Assembly (NCBI GenBank): GCA_039636865.1
Contig: CP144172.1
Location: 558,001 to 622,000 of the forward strand
Source: Dermatophilaceae bacterium Sec6.4
GTDB lineage: Bacteria > Actinomycetota > Actinomycetes > Actinomycetales > Dermatophilaceae
Direction of reading: 5' to 3'
Length of the DNA stretch: 64,000 nt
The notes under the pieces are model-generated. The model had not been told where the DNA came from. It searched no databases and saw only the letters and a list, made by a program, of their open reading frames with translations. Numbering within the stretch: position 1 is the first letter of the stretch; each line of letters begins with the position of its first letter. The translations under genes and the position numbers were made by a program. Of this stretch, positions 17,788-26,385 are shown in pieces.

Positions 17788-18494
17788 TCACGATCAGGTT
17801 CGACGCGTTCGACGTGCAGGCGGGGATGAGTTTCATCGATGTCGGTTGCGGTCAGGGCCGGCACTCCTACGAGGCCTACCGGCGCGGTGCGCACGTCACG
17901 GCGTTCGACCTGTCCGAGTCCGACCTCGCCGACGTGAAGTCGATGTTCGGTGCGATGGAGCTGGAGGGTGAGGGCGGCGAAGGTGGCACTGCTGAGGTGC
18001 GACACGGCGATGTGACGGAGATGCCCTACGCCGACGGTACCTTCGACCGGGTACTGGCTTCGGAGATCCTGGAGCACATCCCGAACGTGGATGAGGCGAT
18101 CGCTGAGATCGCCCGCATCACGAAACCCGGTGGGCTGGTCGCGGTGACCGTACCGCGTAACTGGCCCGAGCAGATCTGTTGGAAGCTCTCCGATGAGTAC
18201 CACGAGGTCGAAGGCGGCCACGTGCGGATCTTCAAGGCTTCTGACCTGGTGGCCAGGCTGACTGCGGCCGGCCTGGAACCGATCGGCCAGCACCACGCGC
18301 ACGCGCTGCATTCGCCCTACTGGTGGATCAAATGCGCGTCCGGCACCGAGAATGAGAACGTGCTTACCCGTAGCTACCACCGGATGCTCGTCTGGGACAT
18401 GATGTCGGCGCCGAAGGTGACCCGGCTCGCGGAACGGGCGCTGAACCCGGTGCTCGGCAAGAGCTTCGTGGTCTATCTGCGTAAGCCGGTATGA
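17784..18494 (+). CDS. Class I SAM-dependent methyltransferase (Methyltransf_11 type)
   Basis: A 236-residue small-molecule methyltransferase. Motif I is MSFIDVGCGQGRHSYEA, the acidic end of strand 2 is FDLSESDL, motif post-I region is GDVTEMPYADGTFDRVLASEILEHI, and motif III is ITKPGGLVAVTVP. There is an acidic glycine-rich insert (EGEGGEGGT) between strands. The GTG start overlaps the glycosyltransferase stop by four bases and its TGA overlaps the next ATG. In this setting it probably methylates the glycoside or its aglycone, but that is inference from operon structure. Confidence 0.9.
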   Translation: MITIRFDAFDVQAGMSFIDVGCGQGRHSYEAYRRGAHVTAFDLSESDLADVKSMFGAMELEGEGGEGGTAEVRHGDVTEMPYADGTFDRVLASEILEHIPNVDEAIAEIARITKPGGLVAVTVPRNWPEQICWKLSDEYHEVEGGHVRIFKASDLVARLTAAGLEPIGQHHAHALHSPYWWIKCASGTENENVLTRSYHRMLVWDMMSAPKVTRLAERALNPVLGKSFVVYLRKPV

Positions 18495-19630
18495 CGGGGC
18501 AGCCGCTCGCGGTACCCGGCATACTGAGTGCTGAACAGATAGCTCACACAGGTCGATTCATCGCATCTCAGCAGTCGGCCGATGGTGCGATCCCATGGTT
18601 CACCGGCAGTCATCTGGACCCGTGGGACCACGTCGAGTCGGCGATGGGACTGTCGGTGTCCGGGCATCATGGCGCGGCGCTCGCTGCCTACGACTACCTG
18701 GCCCGCGCGCAACGGCGCGACGGTTCGTGGCCGATGGTGACACGCGGTGCCCACGTCGAGGACGCCGCAGCCGACACCAACCAGTGTCTGTACATTGCGA
18801 CGGGGGTGTGGCACCACTACCTGGTGACCGGGGATGCCGACGTGGTGGCTCGCTACTGGCCGACCATCGAGCGCGCAGTGGGGTTCGCCTCAGGCGCCGT
18901 GCTCGGTTCAGGCGCCCTCGCGTGGGCGGTGTCTGCCGTCGGGCAGGTGCAGGATTTTGCGCTGGTCACCGGTAATGCGAGCGCTGCCCAGTCACTGGAA
19001 TGCGCGGTATCGATCGCCGAACGCCTTGGTCACGACCGGCCCGCCTGGCGCGCATTGAGCGAAGGAATACATGACGCGCTGAGGGTGCTACCGACGGCGT
19101 TCGCCGACCGAGACCGTTTCTCGATGGACTGGTACTACCCGATCCTCTGCGGGAGTATCCGTGGCGATGCGGGGCGGGCCCGGATGGATGCTTCCTGGGA
19201 CCGCTTCGTGTGGCCCGAGCGTGGGTGCCGGTGCGTCGAGGATCAGCCGTGGATCACCGCTGCCGAGACCGCCGAGCTGGTGGCCGCCCTCGATGCGTTG
19301 GGCGAGTATGACCGGGCAGCAACCATGTTTGCCGATATTCAGTTCCTGCGTGATGAGGAGTCCGGCGGCTACTGGACGGGCCGGAACATCCCGCAGGGTG
19401 TGCACTACCCGGTGGAGCAGACAAGCTGGTCCGCGGCCGCCGTACTATTCGCCGCCGATGCACTGACCCAGACCACGGGTGGCGCCGATCTCTTTCGCGA
19501 CGCGAACTCTGCCCGCCCTTCATCGGCTGCCCGCTCTGCATCAAAAGGTGGCGAAAACGTCGACGGTTTGGCCTATAGCTCCACCATTCGACCGTTTGCC
19601 CACCCTTCGATGGAGGGGGAGGTGCGCTGA
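18491..19630 (+). CDS. Alpha/alpha-toroid protein (annotated 'prenyltransferase'-like in homologues)
   Basis: A 379-residue protein with repeated helical-hairpin signatures: ARAQRRDGSWP, TNQCLYIATGVWHHYL, DQPWITAAETAELVAAL, and EESGGYWTGR. Such QxxDGSW and GGYW repeats are typical of the alpha/alpha-toroid folds shared by terpene cyclases, protein prenyltransferase beta subunits and six-hairpin glycosidases. No terpene-cyclase DCTAE or DDxxD motif is evident, so neither cyclase nor prenyltransferase activity is supported; a sugar-processing hydrolase is equally possible. The start (ATGA) overlaps the previous stop and its stop (TGATG) overlaps the next start. The C-terminal 50 residues after GGADLF look disordered. 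Confidence 0.7.
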   Translation: MTGQPLAVPGILSAEQIAHTGRFIASQQSADGAIPWFTGSHLDPWDHVESAMGLSVSGHHGAALAAYDYLARAQRRDGSWPMVTRGAHVEDAAADTNQCLYIATGVWHHYLVTGDADVVARYWPTIERAVGFASGAVLGSGALAWAVSAVGQVQDFALVTGNASAAQSLECAVSIAERLGHDRPAWRALSEGIHDALRVLPTAFADRDRFSMDWYYPILCGSIRGDAGRARMDASWDRFVWPERGCRCVEDQPWITAAETAELVAALDALGEYDRAATMFADIQFLRDEESGGYWTGRNIPQGVHYPVEQTSWSAAAVLFAADALTQTTGGADLFRDANSARPSSAARSASKGGENVDGLAYSSTIRPFAHPSMEGEVR

Positions 19631-20241
19631 TGGCGATTCCCGCGGAGGCCGCTCAGCGGGTGGCGCAGATCACCGGTTTCATGCCGACCGACGAGGGCGA
19701 GGCGTTGTACGACGTCGCGTGCGCTGCCGGCGCGGGCACCTGGTTGGAGATCGGTACCTACTGCGGCAAGTCGACCTATCTGCTCGGTAACGCGGCCCGG
19801 GTTGCGGGGGCTCGCCTGGTCACTGTCGACCACCACCACGGCTCGGAGGAGAACCAGCCCGGGTGGGAGTGGCACGACACCTCGATGGTCGACGCGGTCA
19901 GTGGTCGGCTGGACACGTTTCCGTACTTTCGACCGGTGCTCGACGAGTTGGACGATGTGTGTTCGGCAGTGGTCGCGCAGACCGAGGTCGTCGCCCGCTG
20001 GTGGTCGACCCCGATCGAGTTGCTGTTCCTGGACGGCAACCACACCGAGCAGACCGCGCAGCACGACTACCGGGCCTTCGCGCCGCATGTCACGCACGGC
20101 GGACTACTGCTCGTGCACGACGTCTTCCCCGATCCGGCCGACGGCGGACAGGCGCCCTGGCACGTCGTGCAGGCGGCACTCGCGGATGGTTTCGAACAGG
20201 TGGCGCAGCATGGCTCGCTCCGCGTACTACGTCGTCCCTAG
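19630..20241 (+). CDS. Class I SAM-dependent methyltransferase (Methyltransf_24/CmcI-like)
   Basis: A 203-residue methyltransferase of a different subfamily from the one two genes earlier. Motif I is GTWLEIGTYCGKSTYLL, the ribose-binding acid lies in LVTVDHHHG, and the catalytic/metal-type segment is IELLFLDGNHTEQTAQHDY followed by HGGLLLVHDVF. The LDGNH...HDVF arrangement is that of cephalosporin hydroxylase/O-methyltransferase-like enzymes, which often act on sugars or catechols and may use a divalent metal. It overlaps the preceding stop (TGATG) and its own 3' end overlaps the lipoprotein gene by 32 nt, so the operon continues. Confidence 0.88.
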   Translation: MAIPAEAAQRVAQITGFMPTDEGEALYDVACAAGAGTWLEIGTYCGKSTYLLGNAARVAGARLVTVDHHHGSEENQPGWEWHDTSMVDAVSGRLDTFPYFRPVLDELDDVCSAVVAQTEVVARWWSTPIELLFLDGNHTEQTAQHDYRAFAPHVTHGGLLLVHDVFPDPADGGQAPWHVVQAALADGFEQVAQHGSLRVLRRP

Positions 20242-20707
20242 CGCTCTCTTGATCGCGGGCGCCCTTGTCGTTACCGGATGCTCGCAAGGTCGTAGTGCTG
20301 CACCGGCGTCGACTGCCGGGTCCCCAGGTGCTGCCTCCAGCAGTGTCCCGCCCAGTTCCAATACGCACCGCCCCTCCCCGTCGGGTGTAGTTCTGACCCC
20401 CACCCCGGCGTATATCGAGCGCGTTCGATGGGTGCCAGGCGACCGAGGCCGCAGCCTGCACGTGGTGCCCACGGCTACGGGCCGGTCCACCAGGATCGGC
20501 GGCGCGATGGCCCGTGCGTGGCGCCAGGTGGTGCAACGGGCCCCGGCAGCGAACACGCCCACGATGAAGGCGCAGTTCGACTGTCATTGGGAACTTGCCC
20601 GGCTCGCCGCCCCGAACAAACCGTCCTGGAACTTGGAGACCTGGCGACCGGTGGTAAGCGCACAGCGCATGTTCGACACCCGCTGCAACCCCGGCGGCCC
20701 CGAATAG
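20210..20707 (+). CDS. DUF2599-containing lipoprotein
   Basis: A 165-residue exported lipoprotein. The N-terminus MARSAYYVVPSALLIAGALV ends in the lipobox VTGC, so the mature protein is expected to be lipidated at that cysteine and held on the outer face of the membrane. A Ser/Pro/Thr-rich linker (about residues 28-65) leads to a C-terminal domain with WVPGDRGRSLHVVPT, AWRQVV, and KPSWNLETWRP...CNP, which match my recollection of DUF2599. Two cysteines (FDCHWE and TRCNP) probably form a disulfide. The start lies inside the methyltransferase gene, indicating membership of the operon and an extracytoplasmic step or sensor for its product. Confidence 0.8.
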   Translation: MARSAYYVVPSALLIAGALVVTGCSQGRSAAPASTAGSPGAASSSVPPSSNTHRPSPSGVVLTPTPAYIERVRWVPGDRGRSLHVVPTATGRSTRIGGAMARAWRQVVQRAPAANTPTMKAQFDCHWELARLAAPNKPSWNLETWRPVVSAQRMFDTRCNPGGPE

Positions 20708-21021
20708 CCGGACCGGTGCCGCGTGGTCCCAGCCCTTCAGGCATGCGTATCGGCGCGGAGGAGAAGCGCGATCCCAATGCGCATCGGGGCCGTCATTGCC
20801 GGACATCTCCTCCCTGCTCATACATCTCCCCTGGACGGGGCCGAGGTCGGGACGCCTGGATGGTCCGCCTCGCCCGCTGAGCGTTGCAGCTGAACTGATG
20901 CTGATTCGTGATCTCCGGCGCCCAACCACAGCAATTCGTAGAGCGTCTCAATGAATGTCACGGAGGCTTCGCTCCACGGAGTCGGTCTTCCTGCCATTCA
21001 TCGCATACCAAGGGGAGAGTC
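20708..21021. other. 314-nt intergenic stretch without recognisable gene
   Basis: No reading frame here looks coding and no strong hairpin, repeat or RNA signature was recognised. It separates the DUF2599 operon from the secreted protein gene. The last bases hold the AGGGGAGAGTC ribosome site of the latter. Confidence 0.5.
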
Positions 21022-21651
21022 ATGAAGAAGTTGAGCAAGATCATCTGCACGGTCGGGGTCGCCACCGCATCGGTCGGGGGTGCAGCAGGGATCAGCAGCG
21101 CGCACGCGGCGACACCGGCCGTGAACCAGTACGTGCACGGGAGCACCGCGATCGCGAGGTTCGACACCTACGCTGCATGCGCGCCGCACGCCGCGTGGAT
21201 GAAGTCCCTGGTGAAGGAGAACGCGGTGTCCCACCACGCCATGCTCAAGCCCGGAGAACCAGCCAACGCGCGGGCTGCCTACCGCACCATGTGCTACCCG
21301 ACTGCCACCGGGCAGTGGAGCTACTACGTGTTCTACACGGCGACGGCTCCGCTCGTAAAGGGTGACGCGCACGTCGCAACCTGGTTGCCCGGTGACCACG
21401 TGAACTACTTCCAGCACCACATCTGGCATGCGGGCACGCAGTGGTCCAAGGCTGCGTGCAACGGCGCGTTGAACTCGATGGTCAAGAAGACCATCGCGGG
21501 CGCGGACATCAGGCTGACCTCAGCCCCGTCCTCGTGCACCTACGAGAACGGGTGGACCTACACGGTCGACTACCTCGGCACTTCGACCAGCTCCGGGTTG
21601 TACGGCGACAAGTTCTCGTCGCAGTGGGCCGTGTGGGACATCCTCTACTGA
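21022..21651 (+). CDS. Secreted protein of unknown function
   Basis: A 209-residue exported protein. ATG 21022 has a strong AGGGGAG site and begins a clear Sec signal peptide (MKKLSKIICTVGVATASVGG, cleavage after AHA). The mature part has four cysteines spread through it (YAACAPH, RTMCYPT, KAACNGA, PSSCTYENG), suggesting two disulfides. It is rich in aromatic residues (WSYYVFYTATAP, HVNYFQHHIWHAGTQW), and lacks any motif I can assign. It may be a small extracellular enzyme or binding protein. It stands alone: the upstream gap is 314 nt and the next gene has its own start 33 nt later. Confidence 0.75.
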   Translation: MKKLSKIICTVGVATASVGGAAGISSAHAATPAVNQYVHGSTAIARFDTYAACAPHAAWMKSLVKENAVSHHAMLKPGEPANARAAYRTMCYPTATGQWSYYVFYTATAPLVKGDAHVATWLPGDHVNYFQHHIWHAGTQWSKAACNGALNSMVKKTIAGADIRLTSAPSSCTYENGWTYTVDYLGTSTSSGLYGDKFSSQWAVWDILY

Positions 21652-21684
21652 GCTACCTCATCGGGCACGACTAGCGTCGGGCAC

Positions 21685-22776
21685 ATGACGGGTGCTCTGG
21701 ACGGACTGCTGATCGCCGACTTCGGCCGGGTGCTGGCCGGTCCGTACGCCACGATGATGCTGGCTGATCTGGGTGCCGAGGTCGTCAAGATCGAACGACC
21801 CGGCACCGGTGACGACACCAGATCCTGGGGTCCGCCGTTCGACGATCGGGGGATCGCGACGTACTACCTCAGCGTCAACCGCAACAAGCGAAGCGAGGCC
21901 CTGGATCTGCGCGATACCGACGATCGAGCCCGCGCTGTGGATCTCGCAGCGCGGGCCGACGTGGTGGTCGAGAATTTCCTGCCGGGCGCGTTGGATCGCC
22001 TGGGCCTGGGGTACGACGCCGTGCGCGCGCTCAACCCGGACGTGATCTATTGCAGCATCACCGGATTCGGCCAGGACAGCGCTCTGCCGGGGTATGACCT
22101 GGTCGTGCAGGGCGTCGGCGGATTGATGTCGATGACCGGGCCGGCGCCCGGTCAGCCCATCCGCGCCGGCGTAGCCGTGGTCGACGTGTTGACCGGTCTG
22201 CACGCGGCCGTCGGGATCCTCGCCGCGCTTCGGCATCGCGACGCCACGGGTGAGGGTCAGCGCGTCGAGGTCGACCTGATGTCATGCCTGCTCTCCAGCT
22301 TGGTCAACCAGTCCAGCGGTTACCTGCTCGGGGGTTCGATCCCGCAGGCGATGGGCAACAAGCATCCGTCGCTGGTGCCGTACGAAGTCTTCGCGGCGCG
22401 CGACAAGCCGCTTGTCATCGCCTGCGGCAACGACCGTCAATTTCGTTCACTGGTAAGGGTGCTCGGTGTGCCGGAGCTTGCCGACGATGCGCGGTACCGC
22501 ACCAACACCGCCCGCGTGGAGCATCGCGAGGTGTTGGTGCCCTTGCTGAATAAGCTTCTCCGGAGCGCCGACGCACACGACTGGGCGCACCGGATGTCAG
22601 CCGTCGGGGTACCGGCCGGTCCGGTCAACAACCTGGCCGAAGCGTTCGAGTACGCCGTGGGCCAGGGCCTGAAGCCCATCGCGGACTGTGACGGTCAGCG
22701 CCAGGTCGCGAACCCGATCCGGATGTCCGTGACGCCGCCGACCTACCGGACCGCACCCCCGGCTCTCGGAGAATAA
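21685..22776 (+). CDS. CaiB/BaiF family CoA-transferase
   Basis: Family III CoA-transferase or CoA-linked racemase of 363 residues, a little shorter than most. The N-terminus LIADFGRVLAGPYATMML-like stretch is followed by DLGAEVVKIERPGTGDDTR, the strongest family signature. Further on are SVNRNKRSEALDL, NPDVIYCSITGFG, and GVAVVDVLTGLHAAVGILAAL; the aspartate in VVDVL fits the catalytic acid that carries the acyl anhydride. C-terminal GVPAGPVNNLAEAF is also typical. Substrates in this family include carnitine, formate/oxalate and bile-acid CoA esters, and cannot be told apart here. Confidence 0.9.
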   Translation: MTGALDGLLIADFGRVLAGPYATMMLADLGAEVVKIERPGTGDDTRSWGPPFDDRGIATYYLSVNRNKRSEALDLRDTDDRARAVDLAARADVVVENFLPGALDRLGLGYDAVRALNPDVIYCSITGFGQDSALPGYDLVVQGVGGLMSMTGPAPGQPIRAGVAVVDVLTGLHAAVGILAALRHRDATGEGQRVEVDLMSCLLSSLVNQSSGYLLGGSIPQAMGNKHPSLVPYEVFAARDKPLVIACGNDRQFRSLVRVLGVPELADDARYRTNTARVEHREVLVPLLNKLLRSADAHDWAHRMSAVGVPAGPVNNLAEAFEYAVGQGLKPIADCDGQRQVANPIRMSVTPPTYRTAPPALGE

Positions 22777-22850
22777 GGACCCGCACGCTTGAGCGCGGAC
22801 CGGAGCGGGTAAGTAACGGGAAAATCCCTATCCGAAGAGGTCCGTCAGTT

Positions 22851-23405
22851 ATGCCTGGAATTGAATCCAAGAAGATCCTCGTCATCGTCACCAACTACGG
22901 CATCGAGCAGGACGAGCTCGTCGTGCCGGTGCAGAAGCTGAAGGAGGCGGGCGCGCAGGTGACTGTCGCCGCCGTCGACAACGACACGGTCAGGACCCTG
23001 GTCGGCGACAAGGACCCCGGCCAGGACGTCACTCCCGATATCGCGCTGGCCCACGCGGACGCCGCCGACTACGACGCGCTGTTGGTCCCGGGCGGCACCA
23101 TCAACGCCGACACACTGCGCACCGAGGACGACGCGACCGCTCTGGTCACCGCCTTCGCGGACGCGGGCAAACTCGTTGCCGCGATCTGTCACGGGCCGTG
23201 GGTGCTGGTCGAGGCCGACGTACTCAAGGGCAAAACGCTCACGTCCTACGAGTCGGTCGCGACCGACATCCGCAATGCCGGCGCCACCTGGGTCGATCAG
23301 GGCGTGCAGGTATGCCCATGCAACGGCTGGACGCTGATCACCTCACGCACGCCGGATGACCTCGACGAATTCGTCCCCGCCATCGTGGACGCCTTAGGTC
23401 GTTGA
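22851..23405 (+). CDS. DJ-1/PfpI family protein (class I glutamine-amidotransferase-like)
   Basis: A 184-residue member of the PfpI/YajL-like branch of the DJ-1 superfamily. The nucleophile elbow is AAICHGPWVL, with the cysteine as reactive residue and the following histidine conserved. An early glutamate (GIEQDEL) sits where the cysteine-activating acid is found. The proteins of this branch are described as general-stress proteins, chaperones or glyoxalase/deglycase-type enzymes; the exact activity is contested. VCPCNGWTLITSRTPDDLDEF is the usual C-terminal signature, with an unusual CPC in place of the common xDG. Single gene between a CoA-transferase and a permease. Confidence 0.88.
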   Translation: MPGIESKKILVIVTNYGIEQDELVVPVQKLKEAGAQVTVAAVDNDTVRTLVGDKDPGQDVTPDIALAHADAADYDALLVPGGTINADTLRTEDDATALVTAFADAGKLVAAICHGPWVLVEADVLKGKTLTSYESVATDIRNAGATWVDQGVQVCPCNGWTLITSRTPDDLDEFVPAIVDALGR

Positions 23406-23498
23406 ACTCGGATTCAGTAACGATCTGACAACGACGCTTCCTCGTGTCGGTGAGCGCCCCTAGTTTAGGTGCGTTCACCACATCCTGGGAGGCACGCG

Positions 23499-25106
23499 AT
23501 GGCCAGTAGCACGCCGGCAGAATCTGTCGAATCGACCGACTCGTCGGGTAAGGGCCTCAGCGGAGGCGCTCTCGGGCTGATCTCCAGCGTCGTGATCGGC
23601 GTCGCGTCGACCGCCCCGGCCTACAGTCTGGCCGCAACGCTTGGTTTCATCGTCGTGGGTGTGGGCGTCCAGGCGCCGCTGATCGTGATCCTGGCCTTCA
23701 TTCCGATGCTCTTCACCGCCATCGGCTACCAGGAGCTCAACAAGGCGGACCCGGACTGCGGAACGACCTTCACCTGGGCGACTCGCGCGTTCGGACCCAA
23801 GACCGGCTGGATCGGTGGTTGGGGCATCATCGCCGCCGACATCCTGGTAATGGCCAGCCTCGCGCAGGTCGCCGGGCAGTACGGTTTCCTACTCTTCGGC
23901 GCCGACAAGATCGGTCGCGACCCCACCAGCGGATGGGTGCTGCTGGTCGGCGTCATCTGGATCGTCGTGATGACGGTGATCTGCTACCTGGGCACCGAAC
24001 TGTCGGCTCGGCTGCAGCAGGTGCTGCTGTCCATCGAGCTGGTCGTACTGGTGCTTTTCGTCGTGATCGCTCTGGCGCGCGTCTACACCGGCAACGGTGC
24101 CGCGACATCCATCAAGATCGACTGGTCCTGGTTCAACCCGCTCGAGATCGACAGCTTCTCGACGTTCTTCCGCGGCTTGCTGCTGATGCTTTTCATCTAC
24201 TGGGGCTGGGACAGTGCGGTGTCGGTCAATGAGGAGACCGCCGACCCCGACAAGACGCCCGGCCGCGCTGCGATCATCTCCACGGTCATGCTGGTCGTGA
24301 CCTACACGTTGGTAACGCTGGCTGCGCAGTCCTTTGCGGGGGTCGGCGACAAGGGCATCGGTCTGGGCAACACAGACAACTCCAGCGACGTGCTCTCAGT
24401 GCTCGGCAAGGCCGTCTTCGGTGCGGGCACATTCGGCAGCATCATGACCCACGTGCTGATCCTGATGGTGCTGACCTCGGCGGCGGCCTCCACCCAGACC
24501 ACGATTCTGCCGACGGCGCGTACCGCGCTCTCGATGGGCGTCTACCGGGCGCTACCGAAAAACTTTGCGGAGGTGCACCCGAAGTTCAAGACGCCGACGT
24601 GGGCCACGCTCGGTTTCGGCGGTATCTCGATCGTGCTCTACATAATCCTCAACTACACCTCCAATGCCGCCCTGGTGATCGCCGACTGTGTGACCGCGCT
24701 GGGCATGATGATCGCTTTCTACTACGGCCTGACCGGATTCGCCTGCGCCTGGTACTACCGAAAGACGCTCCGCGACTCCACGCGCGATCTGTGGATGCGC
24801 GGCATCCTGCCCACTCTGGGCGGGGTCATCATGTACTTCGCGCTGGCCTGGAGCCTGCATGACAACTGGCTCAGCCCCGCGAAGGACACAGCGGCGTCCT
24901 ACACCGGCTTCCACGTGCCCGGGTTGAACTGGGAGGTCGGCGGCGCGTTCATCCTCGGCGTGGGCACCATGCTGATAGGTGTGGTCATCATGCTGGTGCT
25001 GATGCGTACGATGCCGGCGTTCTTCCGCGGTGAGACTCTCAACCGCAACACCAAGACGCTGGTCCCGGACGTCGCCGTACTGGACGTGCCCACCGACCTG
25101 GACTGA
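23499..25106 (+). CDS. APC-superfamily amino-acid/polyamine permease
   Basis: A 535-residue integral membrane transporter with about 12 hydrophobic spans. The opening helix GALGLISSVVIGVASTAPAYSLAA carries the unwound glycine-rich substrate site of APC permeases, and the intracellular loop TFTWATRAFGPKTGWIGGW is diagnostic. NEETADPDKTPGRAA after the sixth span is another family mark. ATG 23499 follows GGGAGGC; an upstream in-frame ATG-like start at 23469 adds unneeded residues. Its stop TGA is directly adjacent to the stop of the opposed thioredoxin gene. Substrate unknown. Confidence 0.9.
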   Translation: MASSTPAESVESTDSSGKGLSGGALGLISSVVIGVASTAPAYSLAATLGFIVVGVGVQAPLIVILAFIPMLFTAIGYQELNKADPDCGTTFTWATRAFGPKTGWIGGWGIIAADILVMASLAQVAGQYGFLLFGADKIGRDPTSGWVLLVGVIWIVVMTVICYLGTELSARLQQVLLSIELVVLVLFVVIALARVYTGNGAATSIKIDWSWFNPLEIDSFSTFFRGLLLMLFIYWGWDSAVSVNEETADPDKTPGRAAIISTVMLVVTYTLVTLAAQSFAGVGDKGIGLGNTDNSSDVLSVLGKAVFGAGTFGSIMTHVLILMVLTSAAASTQTTILPTARTALSMGVYRALPKNFAEVHPKFKTPTWATLGFGGISIVLYIILNYTSNAALVIADCVTALGMMIAFYYGLTGFACAWYYRKTLRDSTRDLWMRGILPTLGGVIMYFALAWSLHDNWLSPAKDTAASYTGFHVPGLNWEVGGAFILGVGTMLIGVVIMLVLMRTMPAFFRGETLNRNTKTLVPDVAVLDVPTDLD

Positions 25107-25472
25107 TTACCTGTCGGCGAGTTTGCTGCGCACGGAGTCCATGTCGAGCTCGCGTACCTGCGCGATCAGGTCGCTCAGCATTCTCTTGTGCATGGCACCG
25201 GCTTGAGCGAAGACCATGACCCCGTCACGGAACGCCATGACCGTCGGGATCGAGGTGACATTGAGGGCCTGCCCCAGTGCGCGCTCGGCCTCGGTGTCGA
25301 CCTTTCCGAATGTTATGTCGGCGTGCTCAGCGCAGGCCTGCTCGAAGATCGGTGCGAATTGCTTGCACGGGCCGCACCAGTCAGCCCAGAAGTCGACGAA
25401 CACAATGCCATCGCCGCTGACTGTCTGGGTGAAGGTGTCACTGGTCAGTGTCTTGATGGACGCGGTGCTCAT
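25107..25472 (-). CDS. trxA: Thioredoxin
   Basis: A 121-residue cytosolic thioredoxin. The active site is VDFWADWCGPCKQFAPIF, with the redox dithiol WCGPC, and the cis-proline loop is VTSIPTVMAFRDG. A C-terminal extension of about 15 residues (ELDMDSVRSKLADR) goes past the usual fold. It is transcribed leftward; its stop abuts that of the APC permease with no spacer, so the two transcripts must terminate inside or past each other's coding regions. Confidence 0.93.
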   Translation of the reverse strand: MSTASIKTLTSDTFTQTVSGDGIVFVDFWADWCGPCKQFAPIFEQACAEHADITFGKVDTEAERALGQALNVTSIPTVMAFRDGVMVFAQAGAMHKRMLSDLIAQVRELDMDSVRSKLADR

Positions 25473-25598
25473 GCTGCTCCTGGTGCGATATCTCGGGTGA
25501 TGTGCTTACCGGTGTCAGCGTCTGCGAGGGCGGGAAGATTCCGGTCGCGGTACGCCCCGCCGTAGATGCAGACTTCGCAACCGGTGATTATGAGGGGT

Positions 25599-26369
25599 AT
25601 GGGCAGCATTGAGACCGCGTCATCGGCACTGCAGGGCTGGACTCGGGCGGCCTACGACGCCGATGGGCGTACCTACGACACCTACCGGCGGGGCGTCGGG
25701 CCCGGCGTCATCGTGATCCACGAGATCCCGGGCATGACGCCCGAAGTGATCGGTTTTGCCCAAGAGGTGGTTGACGCGGGTTTCACCGTCGTGATGCCAC
25801 ACCTGTTCGGTGACCCTGGGCGACCGTTCAGTGCCCGGTACATCGCGTCCGTCGCGCCGCGGCTGTGCGTGCGAAAAGAGTTCACGACATTTGCGACCGG
25901 CGCTACCAGCCCGATCGCTGGGTGGCTGCGATCGCTGTCCCGGTCGCTGCACGATGAGCTCGGCGGACCGGGCACCGGCGTGGTGGGGATGTGCTTCACC
26001 GGCGGCTTCGCCCTCGCGATGATGGTCGACGATTCCGTAGCCGCTCCGGTTCTCGCACAGCCGTCGCTGCCGTTCCCCGTCGGTGCTCGGCGGGCCGCTG
26101 ACCTGGGCCTGAGCCCAGCGGACCTGAGCATTGTCAAGGCGCGGGCCGCGGCGGGATGCGCAGTCCTGGGCTTGCGGTACGCCGACGACAAGGCGACCGG
26201 CACCCGGTTCGCGACGCTGGAGCGTGAGCTCGGACCAGCTTTCACAGCGATCGAATTCCCCGGATCGAAGCACTCCACATTGACTGCGCACCGTCAGCAG
26301 GAAGGGGTGGACAAGGTGCTGGACTTCCTGCGCGACCGACTGTCTTCGAGCCCGGGCTCGCAGGACTGA
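25599..26369 (+). CDS. Dienelactone hydrolase family protein (cysteine nucleophile)
   Basis: A roughly 256-residue alpha/beta hydrolase. Unlike the serine relative at 6509-7078, the elbow here is GMCFTGGFAL with the cysteine nucleophile of classical dienelactone hydrolase. VIVIHEIPGMTPEVIGFA is the family oxyanion/Glu segment (HE.PG), the acid is in RYADDKATG and the histidine in PGSKHSTL. Start is uncertain: ATG 25599 has GAGGGG very close upstream; ATGs at 25566 and 25590 are in frame. No catechol-pathway genes are near. Followed 16 nt later by the nitroreductase gene. Confidence 0.85.
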   Translation: MGSIETASSALQGWTRAAYDADGRTYDTYRRGVGPGVIVIHEIPGMTPEVIGFAQEVVDAGFTVVMPHLFGDPGRPFSARYIASVAPRLCVRKEFTTFATGATSPIAGWLRSLSRSLHDELGGPGTGVVGMCFTGGFALAMMVDDSVAAPVLAQPSLPFPVGARRAADLGLSPADLSIVKARAAAGCAVLGLRYADDKATGTRFATLERELGPAFTAIEFPGSKHSTLTAHRQQEGVDKVLDFLRDRLSSSPGSQD

Positions 26370-26385
26370 CTCGTAGGCTTTCGAC

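Noticed and set aside
18491..19630. Terpene cyclase or protein prenyltransferase
   Set aside because: Toroid repeats are present but the DCTAE/DDxxD acid motifs and zinc ligands of those enzymes were not found.
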